From Chitinophagaceae bacterium (GTDB lineage Bacteria; Bacteroidota; Bacteroidia; Chitinophagales; Chitinophagaceae): 64,000 bases of DNA. The translations under genes were made by a program, and so were the position numbers. The stretch is taken from contig CANFKC010000013.1 of NCBI GenBank assembly GCA_947447265.1, forward strand, positions 50,313 through 114,312. Reading direction: 5' to 3'. The notes beneath the pieces are model-generated. The model was not told where the DNA came from. It worked only from the letters and a program-made list of their open reading frames with translations, and did no database searches. Shown here piece after piece: positions 1 through 7,803 of this stretch (positions are counted from its first letter, which is position 1; each line of letters starts with the position of its first letter).

Positions 1-1304
1 ATGTAACAGGTGCAGGTGGTTCCGGCAATGGCTTCACTACTACGGCATCAAACGCTCCTTCAGCATTCAGGTACAACCCGCTTGTAGGTAATTCAGCTTT
101 AGGTTCCGATCCTGGATGGAGGCCATTTACAAGTGCGTTTACAACAGCGGACAGTAACAGGTTGCACCGTTATCAAGGTATGAGGTTATTCTTCAGGGGT
201 GCGAAAGACAGCGGCTTAGGTTATACACCTTATACGCCACAGGCGGTAAGCGTGGCACAATGGGGTACTTTAAACCAGGGCACACAAACAGTTACTTTAA
301 GTAAGGGTTCTTCTTCCGGCCAGGATTACAACATGATCGGTAACCCTTATGCTTCTCCGGTTGATATCGGTACTGTAATACACAATGCATTGGTTGCAGG
401 TACTGTGGTAGGTCCGTCTTACTTCGTATGGAACCCGTCACTGGGCGCTGCAGGTCAGTTCCAGGCGCAGTTCATCAATACAACAACTGCAGTGCCTTAC
501 TATATCCAGGCTTGTAATTCTTTCCAGGTTCATGCCGCATACAATGGTAGCACGCTGACCTTTAACGAGAATAATAAGGGTGCAACACCAACTGCTAACT
601 TGTTTAAAGCTGCTCCGGAATATATCTCTCTTAAGGTTTATGATGCCAACTACCATCCTTATGATATGTTGTATGTTCAGTTCAATGAGAATGCAACTGA
701 CGATGTTGATAGCAGCATTGATGCAACCAAGCCTTTCGGTGGTGCTGACCTGAATTTCTATAGTCTTACTAACGATGAGCACAAGATGATAATTGATGCC
801 CGTAAGTATGATACGGATAAGGTTATTCCATTGGGTATAACTGCGCAACACGCACAGGACTATATCATTAAGGCAGAAACAGTTGCTTTACCAACAGGTG
901 GCGAACTGTATCTGCATGACAAACTGCTGAAGCAATATGTGAAATTAGACCAGGGTGCTGAGTACAGGTTTGCAATAAACAGCAACCTGACTACACAGGG
1001 CAACAACAGGTTCGAATTGACTATGAAGCCAGCTCCTGCAGCACCATCGGTGCCAGTGCTTAAGGTAGCCATGACACCAAACCCTGCAACTGATGAAGTT
1101 CAGATCAGCTTCACACAGAGTGCAAGCGAAAATGTTGCTGTTCGTTTACTTGATCTTTCTGGTGTAAGTGTTTACAATAAAGATCTGGGTATACAGCAGA
1201 ATGGTTCTGTAACAGTGCCACTAAGCAAATTTGCTGCAGGTATTTATATGGTTGAATTGACTTCAGGTAATCAGAAAGTTGTTCAGCGTTTAATTAAAGA
1301 ATAG
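1..1304 (+). CDS. T9SS type A sorting-domain protein, 5' truncated by window edge
   Basis: The reading frame (codons from position 3) is open to the left edge, so the true start lies outside the window. About 434 residues are visible. The body is rich in Asn, Thr and Gly, as in secreted surface proteins, and no enzyme motif is seen. The last ~80 residues form a type A sorting domain: a Pro-Asn-Pro motif (MTPNPATDEVQISF), then LLDLSGVSVY and a final GIYMVELTSGNQKVVQRLIKE-like strand. Family knowledge says this domain is recognised by the type IX secretion system and removed at the cell surface. The protein is therefore probably secreted or cell-surface anchored; its own function is not recognisable. 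Confidence 0.85.
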   Translation, partial: VTGAGGSGNGFTTTASNAPSAFRYNPLVGNSALGSDPGWRPFTSAFTTADSNRLHRYQGMRLFFRGAKDSGLGYTPYTPQAVSVAQWGTLNQGTQTVTLSKGSSSGQDYNMIGNPYASPVDIGTVIHNALVAGTVVGPSYFVWNPSLGAAGQFQAQFINTTTAVPYYIQACNSFQVHAAYNGSTLTFNENNKGATPTANLFKAAPEYISLKVYDANYHPYDMLYVQFNENATDDVDSSIDATKPFGGADLNFYSLTNDEHKMIIDARKYDTDKVIPLGITAQHAQDYIIKAETVALPTGGELYLHDKLLKQYVKLDQGAEYRFAINSNLTTQGNNRFELTMKPAPAAPSVPVLKVAMTPNPATDEVQISFTQSASENVAVRLLDLSGVSVYNKDLGIQQNGSVTVPLSKFAAGIYMVELTSGNQKVVQRLIKE

Positions 1305-1325
1305 GGTTTAAGTTTAAGTTTAGTG

Positions 1326-1352
1326 AAGGGTGCCTCAAAAGGGCACCTTTTT
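1326..1352 (+). terminator. Rho-independent terminator after the T9SS protein
   Basis: Six-base GGTGCC/GGCACC arms (1329-1334 and 1342-1347) with a short A-rich loop are followed by a T run, 20 bases after the stop codon. Confidence 0.8.
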
Positions 1353-1641
1353 GCTTTACTGCATGGGGTATTTGAATAATAACCTTTACGATTTATGATT
1401 GTAAATCCTAAATGTATGTATATGTGGAACTGCTCAGCAAGACAGAGGCAAGATAAAACAGCAATATATCTGGCCACATGCCCGCTATCAATCGAAAGAA
1501 GCACCCCCCTCCCGCAAAATATTTCCCGCCGCACGCAACCCTTTTTTCCAAACCGGCATTTAATATGTTGTAGCGGTTGTGGACTGAGTTGTATAAAAGG
1601 CATAATTTTAATATGGCAACCTTAAACCTGTTGTAGCATAC
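1353..1641. other. Intergenic region upstream of the ECF sigma factor gene
   Basis: This is A/T-rich sequence without a convincing gene. Short open frames here have neither family signatures nor Bacteroidota codon character. It presumably holds the sigma-factor promoter, but I see no clear TAnnTTTG box. A seven-codon ATG frame (1613-1636) ends just before the sigma-factor start and may be chance. Confidence 0.4.
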
Positions 1642-2211
1642 TTGAAAGATGAAGTACTAAATAGTGCGGACGAACAGTACCTGGTGAAATGTTGTCAAAA
1701 CAACAGTCCATCGGCACAGAAAGTGCTCTACAATATGCATGTAGAAAGCATGATGATACTGTGCCTGCGCTATATAGTGAATCAGGAAGATGCCAGGGAA
1801 GTGCTGATGGATGGTTTTCTGAATTTCTTTAAGCACATAAAAACTTTTACCTACCAGGGCGAAGGCAGCGTAAAGGCATGGCTAAAGAAAATTGTGGTTA
1901 ACCAGTGCCTTATGCACCTGAGAAAGCGGCAGCCATTTTTTATACAAGCAAAAGAATTTGAGCAGTATGATACGGTTGGAACCGATGACGATGTACTCGG
2001 CCATCTGAGTGTAAAAGAGATAATTAAGCTGGTGCATAGTTTACCCGATGGTTACCGGGCCGTTTTCAACCTCTATGTTTTTGAGGGGAAAAACCACCGC
2101 GAAATTGGTGAACTGCTGGCAATATCGGAAAACACATCGAAGTCACAATTGCATAGGGCACGTACAATGCTCAGAGAAAAACTATTACAGGAAGCTAAAA
2201 TCAATTATTAA
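1642..2211 (+). CDS. ECF-type RNA polymerase sigma factor
   Basis: At 189 aa this is the normal size for an extracytoplasmic-function sigma-70 factor, which redirects RNA polymerase to a stress or envelope regulon. Region 2 lies at about residues 25-80 (LRYIVNQEDAREVLMDGFLN) and region 4 at about 130-185, with the helix-turn-helix GKNHREIGELLAISENTSKS and the tail RARTMLREKL. The start is TTG at 1642, because the frame is closed upstream at 1609 and the next ATG would cut into region 2. The stop codon overlaps the ATG of the next gene by one base, so the two are translationally coupled, as is usual for a sigma factor and its membrane regulator. Confidence 0.9.
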   Translation: MKDEVLNSADEQYLVKCCQNNSPSAQKVLYNMHVESMMILCLRYIVNQEDAREVLMDGFLNFFKHIKTFTYQGEGSVKAWLKKIVVNQCLMHLRKRQPFFIQAKEFEQYDTVGTDDDVLGHLSVKEIIKLVHSLPDGYRAVFNLYVFEGKNHREIGELLAISENTSKSQLHRARTMLREKLLQEAKINY

Positions 2212-3113
2212 TGGCATCGGGTTTAAATGAATCGCTGAACGACAAATTGGAACAAGCATCTTTGAAAGAACTGATGCCGGGCTTTGACAAGGATTTAGAA
2301 TGGAATACACTTTCTAAAAAACTGCACCCTCCGAAAGTTGGTATACAGAATAAGGTAAGCAGTATTGCAGCTGCGGTACTTGCGATACTGTTTTGCGGTG
2401 GTGGCCTTACCTGGTTAATTCGCCAGCCACATTTCGCCGCAAAAGACGTGATAGCTATACATACTGATACGGTAAAAGACCCTATGCACGAATGGATAAA
2501 GAGCGCTGTAATTAGCGAGCCAGAGGATAGCATACAAATAGCTAAGCCGGTGGAAGAAAAAGTGCAGCCATTGAAAATAAAAACAGTTCCGGCACCTAAA
2601 CCGCAAGCCATAAACAACGATAATATCGTCACAACAACACAGCCTGTTGTAGCCAGTGCAGTGCAGCCGAAACGCCACATTGACAAGAAGCGGATGGATG
2701 AGCTTTTCGAATACTACCGCACCAAAGAATTTATATGTAACAGCACGCCATGTCCATTGCAGATATGCATACTACAAACCATCCGCTGCAAAAATGAGGC
2801 GCCGTCAGAGATTGCAACCTGCAGTACTATTGAGCCTGACCAGGCCGGACAATTAAAATATAAAGTGAACAATAGCACCCACGATTGTAATGTGTCGGTT
2901 GATGAAATAAGAATAACCCGTGTGAATACCGGTGAAACCATTGTACTGAATGCCAATTCAAAACCCTCAACCGCGCAAGACCTCTTCGATTATATAACCT
3001 GTGAAAAAGAGGGCGACCTGCTAACCGGCATTTTTAAAACAGATTGCAATAAAAATACAACCAGTCAGAACATCACTATAGATAAAGGCTACGGTAATTT
3101 CATAATTAAGTAG
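2211..3113 (+). CDS. Single-span membrane protein, putative anti-sigma partner
   Basis: The 300-aa protein has a charged N-terminal cytoplasmic part (residues 1-45), one hydrophobic segment at about 46-68 (IAAAVLAILFCGGGLTWLI), a Pro/Lys/Val-rich linker and a Cys-containing C-terminal part (about 165-300) that would face the periplasm. The family is not recognised. Its start overlaps the sigma-factor stop (TAATG) and its topology matches Bacteroidota anti-sigma regulators, so a role in controlling that sigma factor is inferred from context and not from a known domain. The seven or so cysteines in the C-terminal region (FICNSTPCPLQICIL, IRCKNE) could form disulfides or sense redox state. Confidence 0.7.
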   Translation: MASGLNESLNDKLEQASLKELMPGFDKDLEWNTLSKKLHPPKVGIQNKVSSIAAAVLAILFCGGGLTWLIRQPHFAAKDVIAIHTDTVKDPMHEWIKSAVISEPEDSIQIAKPVEEKVQPLKIKTVPAPKPQAINNDNIVTTTQPVVASAVQPKRHIDKKRMDELFEYYRTKEFICNSTPCPLQICILQTIRCKNEAPSEIATCSTIEPDQAGQLKYKVNNSTHDCNVSVDEIRITRVNTGETIVLNANSKPSTAQDLFDYITCEKEGDLLTGIFKTDCNKNTTSQNITIDKGYGNFIIK

Positions 3114-3163
3114 CCGACGCAAGAATTTTCCATCAATTTAATAACCAAAATCAACTAACGATT

Positions 3164-3649
3164 ATGAAAAGAGTAATCATGTCCGTACTATGCCTTGCTG
3201 TGAGCATGGCTGCGGTAAAAGCACAAGACCACAAAGCCCCGATTGTAAACGCTCCAACCGCTCAGCAGGCGCCGCAAACAGAAGCCGTAGACCCGAATGC
3301 TGGCGTCTTTAAGTTTAAAGAAGAAACGCACAACTATGGCACAGTGCCGGAGGGCCCCAAAGCGGAATGCGATTTTGAATTCACAAATACCGGTAAAAAG
3401 CCAATAAGCATCAGCAATGCTGCAGGGTCATGCGGTTGCACGGTGCCACAGTGGCCACACGAACCGATTATGCCAGGTAAGAAGGGAGTGATACATGTAA
3501 GCTATAATACTGAGGGCAGGTCAGGAAGAATAAGTAAGACAGTTACGATTTCATCTGACGCGCAGCAAAAAACTATGGTGCTATCCATAACTGGTGACGT
3601 TACACCGAAAGCAGCAGTAGCAAAGACACCGGAGACAAAAGCGAACTAA
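3164..3649 (+). CDS. DUF1573 domain secreted protein
   Basis: The 161-aa protein starts with a signal peptide (MKRVIMSVLCLAVSMAAVKA) cleaved before QDH. Residues about 48-150 form a DUF1573 domain, an Ig/ASPM-SPD-2-Hydin-like beta sandwich, with the typical run THNYGTVPEGPKAECDFEFT and the conserved SCGCT motif at about residue 88. This family is abundant in Bacteroidota periplasm and outer membrane, and its biochemical role is not established. It follows the putative anti-sigma gene by 50 bases and precedes a strong terminator, so it may be the last gene of the sigma-factor operon. Confidence 0.9.
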   Translation: MKRVIMSVLCLAVSMAAVKAQDHKAPIVNAPTAQQAPQTEAVDPNAGVFKFKEETHNYGTVPEGPKAECDFEFTNTGKKPISISNAAGSCGCTVPQWPHEPIMPGKKGVIHVSYNTEGRSGRISKTVTISSDAQQKTMVLSITGDVTPKAAVAKTPETKAN

Positions 3650-3675
3650 GCAGCAATTCTTCTAACTACTCAATT

Positions 3676-3721
3676 ATCGGGCACAAAAACTGTATGAACC
3701 AGTTTAGTGCCCGATTTTGTT
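3676..3721 (+). terminator. Rho-independent terminator after the DUF1573 gene
   Basis: Nine-base arms ATCGGGCAC (3676-3684) and GTGCCCGAT (3707-3715) are perfectly complementary and are followed by TTTTGTTT. Inner AAACTG/CAGTTT arms extend the stem. Confidence 0.88.
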
Positions 3722-3829
3722 TCAGATATGTAGCCCGATAGTGGTTAAAAAGACCGGTAATTTTAAATGCCGCATATAATTATAGCTTGCTTATGTGTAC
3801 TTTTATTCTGTTTTAAACAACCCGGTTAA

Positions 3830-5935
3830 ATGAGATCAATTATTAAACAATCAAAATGGGCTATTCCAGCCATAGCGTTCATGAGTGTACAATTGCTTAC
3901 AACAGGCTGCAAAAGCGGTGGCGACACTTCAAAAGCCAAAACCGATAGTACTGCAACTGCGGCAGACGGTTACGACAGCACTTTTAAGGTAGAAGCACAG
4001 GCGTTCGGCGACCTGCAAACGCTACGTTACCAGATACCCGGCTTTAACAGCCTGAGCCTGCAACAAAAACAATTATCATACTACCTGTATGAAGCAGCGC
4101 TTTGCGGTCGGGATATGATATATGACATGAAGAGCAAGCATGGTATACTATTGCGTAAGACAATAGAAGCTATGTACGGCAGCTACAAGGGCGATAAGGC
4201 TAATCCTGACTGGAAGAAGTTTGAAGACTATTGCGGTCGCTTCTGGTTCAGCAACGGCAACCATCACCATTACAGCAATGAAAAATTCATCCCGGAATGT
4301 TCGTTTGAATATTTTACAAGTGTAGTAAAGGCTTGCGATACAGCACAATTACCAAAACAAGCCGGTGAAAGTGTTGATGCGTTTATAGCCCGTATTAAAC
4401 CAATAGTATTCGACCCTAAGTTTGAACCAAAGGTAGTAGACCAGAGGCCGAATATCGATAACATTGCCAACTCATCTAACAACTTCTATGAAGGGGTAAC
4501 TCAAAAAGAAGTGGAAGCCTTCTATGCTAATTTCGATACCAAGGGTAATGCACCTTCATGGGGCTTAAACAGCAAAGTGGTAAAAGAGAATGGCAAAATA
4601 GTGGAGAAGACCTGGAAGAGCGGCGGCATGTATGGTGCGGCAATTGATAAAATTGTAGGTTGGTTACAAAAAGCATCAGCAGTTGCTGAAAATGCAGAAC
4701 AAAAGCAAGCGCTCGATCTGCTGGTTAAATACTACCAGACCGGTGACCTTAAAACATGGGATGATTACAGCATTGCATGGGTTAAAGACCTGAAATCGCG
4801 CATTGATGTGGTGAATGGCTTTATTGAAGTGTATCTGGATGCTATTGGCAAAAAGGGTAGCTTCGAAAGTACCGTATCTATGAAAGATATGGAAGAAACC
4901 AAGCGTATTGAAGCGATAGCTAAAGAGGCGCAGTGGTTTGAAGACCACTCTCCTATTATGAAGGAGCATAAAAAAGATACGGTTAAAGGTATTACCGCTA
5001 AGGCTATCACGGTAATAGTAGAGTGCGGTGATGCTGCACCGAGCACGCCTATCGGTATTAACCTGCCGAATGCTGACTGGGTACGCAAGGATCATGGTTC
5101 AAAATCAGTTTCGTTAACCAACATCATTCATTCTTACAATGTTGTAGGCGCTAAAAGCGGCGTGGTTGATGAGTTTGCTATCAGCGATGAGGTAAAAGCA
5201 CGTATGAAGAAATACGGTGGCCTTGCATCTGACCTGCATACCGATATGCATGAGTGTATTGGCCATGCAAGCGGTAAGATTAATGCCGGTGTTGAAACAA
5301 CTGACAAAACATTAAAGAACTACGCCAGCTGCCTGGAAGAAGCCCGTGCTGACCTGGTTGGCCTGTACTTTATAATGGATCAGAAGCTGATAGACATCAA
5401 GGTAATGCCTGATATGGACGTTGCTAAAGCTGCTTACGACAACTACATGATGAACGGCCTGATGACCCAGCTTACCCGCCTGAAACCAGGGGAACAACTG
5501 GAAGAAGCGCATATGCGTAACCGTGCGTTGATTGCGCATTGGGCATTTGAAAAAGGTGCTAAGGATAAAGTAACTGAATTGGTGAAAAAGGATGGCAAAA
5601 CCTATGTACAGGTTAACGATTACGCCAAGCTGCGTGTATTGTTCGGCGACTTACTTAAAGAAATACAGCGCATTAAATCAGAAGGCGATTTCAAGGCTGG
5701 TAAAAATCTGGTTGAAAACTATGGCGTAAAAGTGGATAAAGAACTGCATAAAGAAATACTGGAGCGCTTTGCGAAATTGGGCATTAAGCCATACCGTGGC
5801 TTCATACAGCCTAAATTGGTGCCTGTAATGAATGGTACAGAAATTAAAGATGTAAAGGTGGAATACCCTGATAACTTCTTTAACCAGATGATGGAATACG
5901 GCAAAAACTACGGCTATCTGCCGGTAGTTAACTAA
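3830..5935 (+). CDS. Dipeptidyl-peptidase III (M49 family) lipoprotein
   Basis: This 701-aa zinc metallopeptidase should remove dipeptides from the N-termini of short peptides. A lipoprotein signal is visible (hydrophobic segment, then LLTTGC with the lipidated Cys at 27), so it is probably membrane-anchored in the periplasm. The M49 signature HECIGH lies at residues 474-479, and the third-ligand motif EEARAD begins at 503 (the family consensus is EECRAD/E, so Ala replaces Cys). Full length is typical of the bacterial branch. It is a single-gene transcription unit, with a terminator 22 bases after the stop. No TAnnTTTG box is clear upstream; TACTTTTA at 3798-3805 is the nearest resemblance. 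Confidence 0.92.
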   Translation: MRSIIKQSKWAIPAIAFMSVQLLTTGCKSGGDTSKAKTDSTATAADGYDSTFKVEAQAFGDLQTLRYQIPGFNSLSLQQKQLSYYLYEAALCGRDMIYDMKSKHGILLRKTIEAMYGSYKGDKANPDWKKFEDYCGRFWFSNGNHHHYSNEKFIPECSFEYFTSVVKACDTAQLPKQAGESVDAFIARIKPIVFDPKFEPKVVDQRPNIDNIANSSNNFYEGVTQKEVEAFYANFDTKGNAPSWGLNSKVVKENGKIVEKTWKSGGMYGAAIDKIVGWLQKASAVAENAEQKQALDLLVKYYQTGDLKTWDDYSIAWVKDLKSRIDVVNGFIEVYLDAIGKKGSFESTVSMKDMEETKRIEAIAKEAQWFEDHSPIMKEHKKDTVKGITAKAITVIVECGDAAPSTPIGINLPNADWVRKDHGSKSVSLTNIIHSYNVVGAKSGVVDEFAISDEVKARMKKYGGLASDLHTDMHECIGHASGKINAGVETTDKTLKNYASCLEEARADLVGLYFIMDQKLIDIKVMPDMDVAKAAYDNYMMNGLMTQLTRLKPGEQLEEAHMRNRALIAHWAFEKGAKDKVTELVKKDGKTYVQVNDYAKLRVLFGDLLKEIQRIKSEGDFKAGKNLVENYGVKVDKELHKEILERFAKLGIKPYRGFIQPKLVPVMNGTEIKDVKVEYPDNFFNQMMEYGKNYGYLPVVN

Positions 5936-5957
5936 ACTACAGCATAATCACTACAAG

Positions 5958-5988
5958 AAAGGCGTAGCAGCAATGTTGCGCCTTTTTT
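5958..5988 (+). terminator. Terminator after dipeptidyl-peptidase III
   Basis: Arms AAAGGCG (5958-5964) and CGCCTTT (5979-5985) end in a T run. The 27 bases 5962-5988 reappear identically at 7720-7746, on the other side of the ATPase gene. Confidence 0.85.
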
Positions 5989-6004
5989 GCATAGTGTCAA
6001 ACCT

Positions 6005-6050
6005 ATACTCAGCCAAAACTCACTTTATTTTATGGGTTTTGGCTGAGTAT
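6005..6050. repeat. Hairpin repeat copy 1 upstream of the ATPase gene
   Basis: Perfect 15-base inverted repeats ATACTCAGCCAAAAC (6005-6019) and GTTTTGGCTGAGTAT (6036-6050) are separated by 16 bases. The copy at 7597 shares both arms and the loop. Confidence 0.93.
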
Positions 6051-6060
6051 ATTTTTTATT

Positions 6061-6106
6061 ATACTCAGCCAAAACTGCTATTTTTTCATTAGTTTTGGCT
6101 GAGTAT
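6061..6106. repeat. Hairpin repeat copy 2, ending 10 bases before the ATPase start
   Basis: The same 15-base arms as copy 1, extended by one more pair (6061-6076 and 6091-6106), enclose a different loop rich in T. It starts ten bases after copy 1 ends. Its position right against the start codon suggests an operator or an RNA structure controlling translation of the gene, but it could equally be the end of a mobile unit. Confidence 0.93.
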
Positions 6107-6116
6107 AACTGATATT

Positions 6117-7553
6117 ATGGAGCAACTTGTAGGCAGGGAGCACGAAAAAATGTTGCTCGACAGAGCATTTAAATCGCCGGAAGCGGAGCTAGTAGCGATA
6201 TTTGGCAGGCGAAGAGTAGGAAAAACATTTCTCGTTCGTTCGGTATACGAAGGCAAGATGCTGTTTGAGTTTTCGGGTGTTCATCATGCGTCACTGGCAG
6301 AACAGTTACTGAGTTTTAGCTTAGCCTTAAAGAACGTTGCCGGAGATAAAACTTCAGATGCGAAGCTTACAAGTTGGATAGAGGCATTTCATTTGCTGGC
6401 GAGATATTTGACACCTAAACTAAAGAACAAAAGAGGTGTTGTGTTTTTAGATGAGCTTCCCTGGCTTCAGACGCCCAAGTCGGGCTTTCTCGGCGCTTTT
6501 GAGCATTTCTGGAATAGTTGGGCTTCCCGGCAGCCAAACCTGGTTGTAGTTATTTGTGGGTCGGCTGCATCGTGGATGATACAAAAAATAGTGAATAACA
6601 GAGGAGGGCTGCATAACAGGATAACTCAGAAGATAAGGTTGATGCCGTTTGATCTTAATGAAACGGAAGAGTACCTGAAAAGCCTGAAGGTAAATATAGA
6701 TAGATACCAGGTATTGCAATTATACATGGCTATGGGTGGGATTCCTCAATACCTGAAGTCGGTAAGAACAGGGGAGAGCGCAACACAGGCAATTGACAGG
6801 ATATGCTTTGCAAAAGATGGTGTTCTTAAAGATGAGTTCAATAATATTTTCACTTCTTTATTTGATAATGCAGAACAACATATCGCTATTATTAAGGCGT
6901 TGTCCGTTACGCGTAAAGGCCTTAACCGTACAGAAATAATCCTTAGCTGCGGGCTATCATCCGGGGGAACGGCAACAAAATTATTGGAAGAGTTAGTGGA
7001 GTCTGGATTTATCACTCCGTACATACCGTTTGATAGAAGTGTGAAAGAGAGTATTTACAAACTCTCGGACGAGTATTCTCTTTTTTATTTGAAGTTTATG
7101 CAAAAAAGCCGGTTTACGGGAGATGGGACCTGGCTTAAGCTGTCAACTGGCCCTTCATGGAGTAGCTGGAGCGGCATCGCTTTTGAAGGGATTTGCCAAA
7201 AGCATGTACAGCAAATCAAGAAGGCTCTCGGAATAGCCGGGGTGCTTACAACAGAGTCGGTATGGAGATATGCATCGAAAGGTGAGGAGCAGGGAACACA
7301 AATTGATTTATTGATAGACCGTACCGACCATTGCATAAATATCTGTGAAATGAAGTATACACTTTCGTCGTTTTCTATTGACAAGAGGTATGCTGCGGAA
7401 CTGAAGAATAAGCTGGCTGTTTTCAGAGAAAAGGCGAAAACAAACAAAGCGCTGTTTCTTACAATGATTACTACTTATGGTATCAGGCAGAACATTTATT
7501 ATACCGGGTTGGTACAAAACGAGATTACGATGGACGCTTTATTTGACAAGTAA
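6117..7553 (+). CDS. Archaeal-type ATPase with C-terminal DUF234 nuclease-like domain
   Basis: The 478-aa protein belongs to the ATP-binding family common in archaea and Bacteroidota (AAA-like ATPase plus DUF234). Walker A is GRRRVGKT at residues 30-37 and Walker B VVFLDE at 108-113. A winged-helix-like region lies at about 245-310. The C-terminus contains a PD-(D/E)XK-type arrangement: D397 in IDLLIDR and E411-x-K413 in CEMKY. The cellular role of this family is not established; mobile or DNA-processing roles have been suggested from its patchy distribution. It starts with ATG ten bases after the second of two hairpins. A decayed copy of its first codons and of the hairpin lies just downstream. 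Confidence 0.88.
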   Translation: MEQLVGREHEKMLLDRAFKSPEAELVAIFGRRRVGKTFLVRSVYEGKMLFEFSGVHHASLAEQLLSFSLALKNVAGDKTSDAKLTSWIEAFHLLARYLTPKLKNKRGVVFLDELPWLQTPKSGFLGAFEHFWNSWASRQPNLVVVICGSAASWMIQKIVNNRGGLHNRITQKIRLMPFDLNETEEYLKSLKVNIDRYQVLQLYMAMGGIPQYLKSVRTGESATQAIDRICFAKDGVLKDEFNNIFTSLFDNAEQHIAIIKALSVTRKGLNRTEIILSCGLSSGGTATKLLEELVESGFITPYIPFDRSVKESIYKLSDEYSLFYLKFMQKSRFTGDGTWLKLSTGPSWSSWSGIAFEGICQKHVQQIKKALGIAGVLTTESVWRYASKGEEQGTQIDLLIDRTDHCINICEMKYTLSSFSIDKRYAAELKNKLAVFREKAKTNKALFLTMITTYGIRQNIYYTGLVQNEITMDALFDK

Positions 7554-7596
7554 TTTGGTAGTTTTTAAGATAAAATAGCATCTCACTTCAAAACCT

Positions 7597-7642
7597 ATAC
7601 TCAGCCAAAACTCACTTTATTTTATGGGTTTTGGCTGATTAT
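7597..7642. repeat. Hairpin repeat copy 3, downstream of the ATPase gene
   Basis: The left arm at 7597-7611 is identical to those at 6005 and 6061. The loop matches copy 1, and the right arm (7628-7642) has one changed base (GATTAT for GAGTAT). The identity to the upstream locus begins at 7591 (matching 5999). Confidence 0.9.
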
Positions 7643-7652
7643 AACTGATATT

Positions 7653-7719
7653 ATGGAGCAACTTGCAAGCAATGAGCATTGAGGTAAACTTCTTGATAGC
7701 GCATTAACATCCCGGGAAA
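7653..7719 (+). pseudogene. Remnant of the 5' end of a second ATPase/DUF234 gene
   Basis: After hairpin copy 3 the sequence ACTGATATTATGGAGCAACT matches the start of the ATPase gene at 6107-6126. Read from ATG 7653 it gives MEQLASNEH and then a stop, where the intact gene has MEQLVGREH. Beyond the stop the resemblance continues in frame (LLDSALTSRES against LLDRAFKSPEA) to about 7719. It is cut there by a copy of the terminator. Only about 22 codons remain, so it is a relic of a tandem or inserted second copy. Confidence 0.85.
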
Positions 7720-7747
7720 GCGTAGCAGCAATGTTGCGCCTTTTTTT
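7720..7747 (+). terminator. Duplicated copy of the 5962-5988 terminator
   Basis: The sequence 7720-7746 is identical over 27 bases to the 3' part of the dipeptidyl-peptidase III terminator. One G of the left arm is missing, which weakens the stem. It may still end transcription from the ATPase gene. Confidence 0.75.
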
Positions 7748-7803
7748 GTAAAAATTGGGTGGATGCTCCGACAGCGCGTGGAGTTTAATTGGCTTGCGGC
7801 ACG

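Noticed and set aside
438..851. 137-codon minus-strand open frame inside the T9SS protein gene
   Set aside because: It is antisense to a clearly coding region with a sorting domain and shows no motif or start signal of its own.
1395..1625. 76-codon plus-strand frame before the sigma factor gene
   Set aside because: Composition is unlike the neighbours and no family or initiation signal is seen.
2201..2686. 161-codon minus-strand frame with hydrophobic stretches
   Set aside because: It lies fully opposite the sigma-coupled membrane protein gene, whose start overlap and composition show it is the real frame. The hydrophobicity is a mirror effect.
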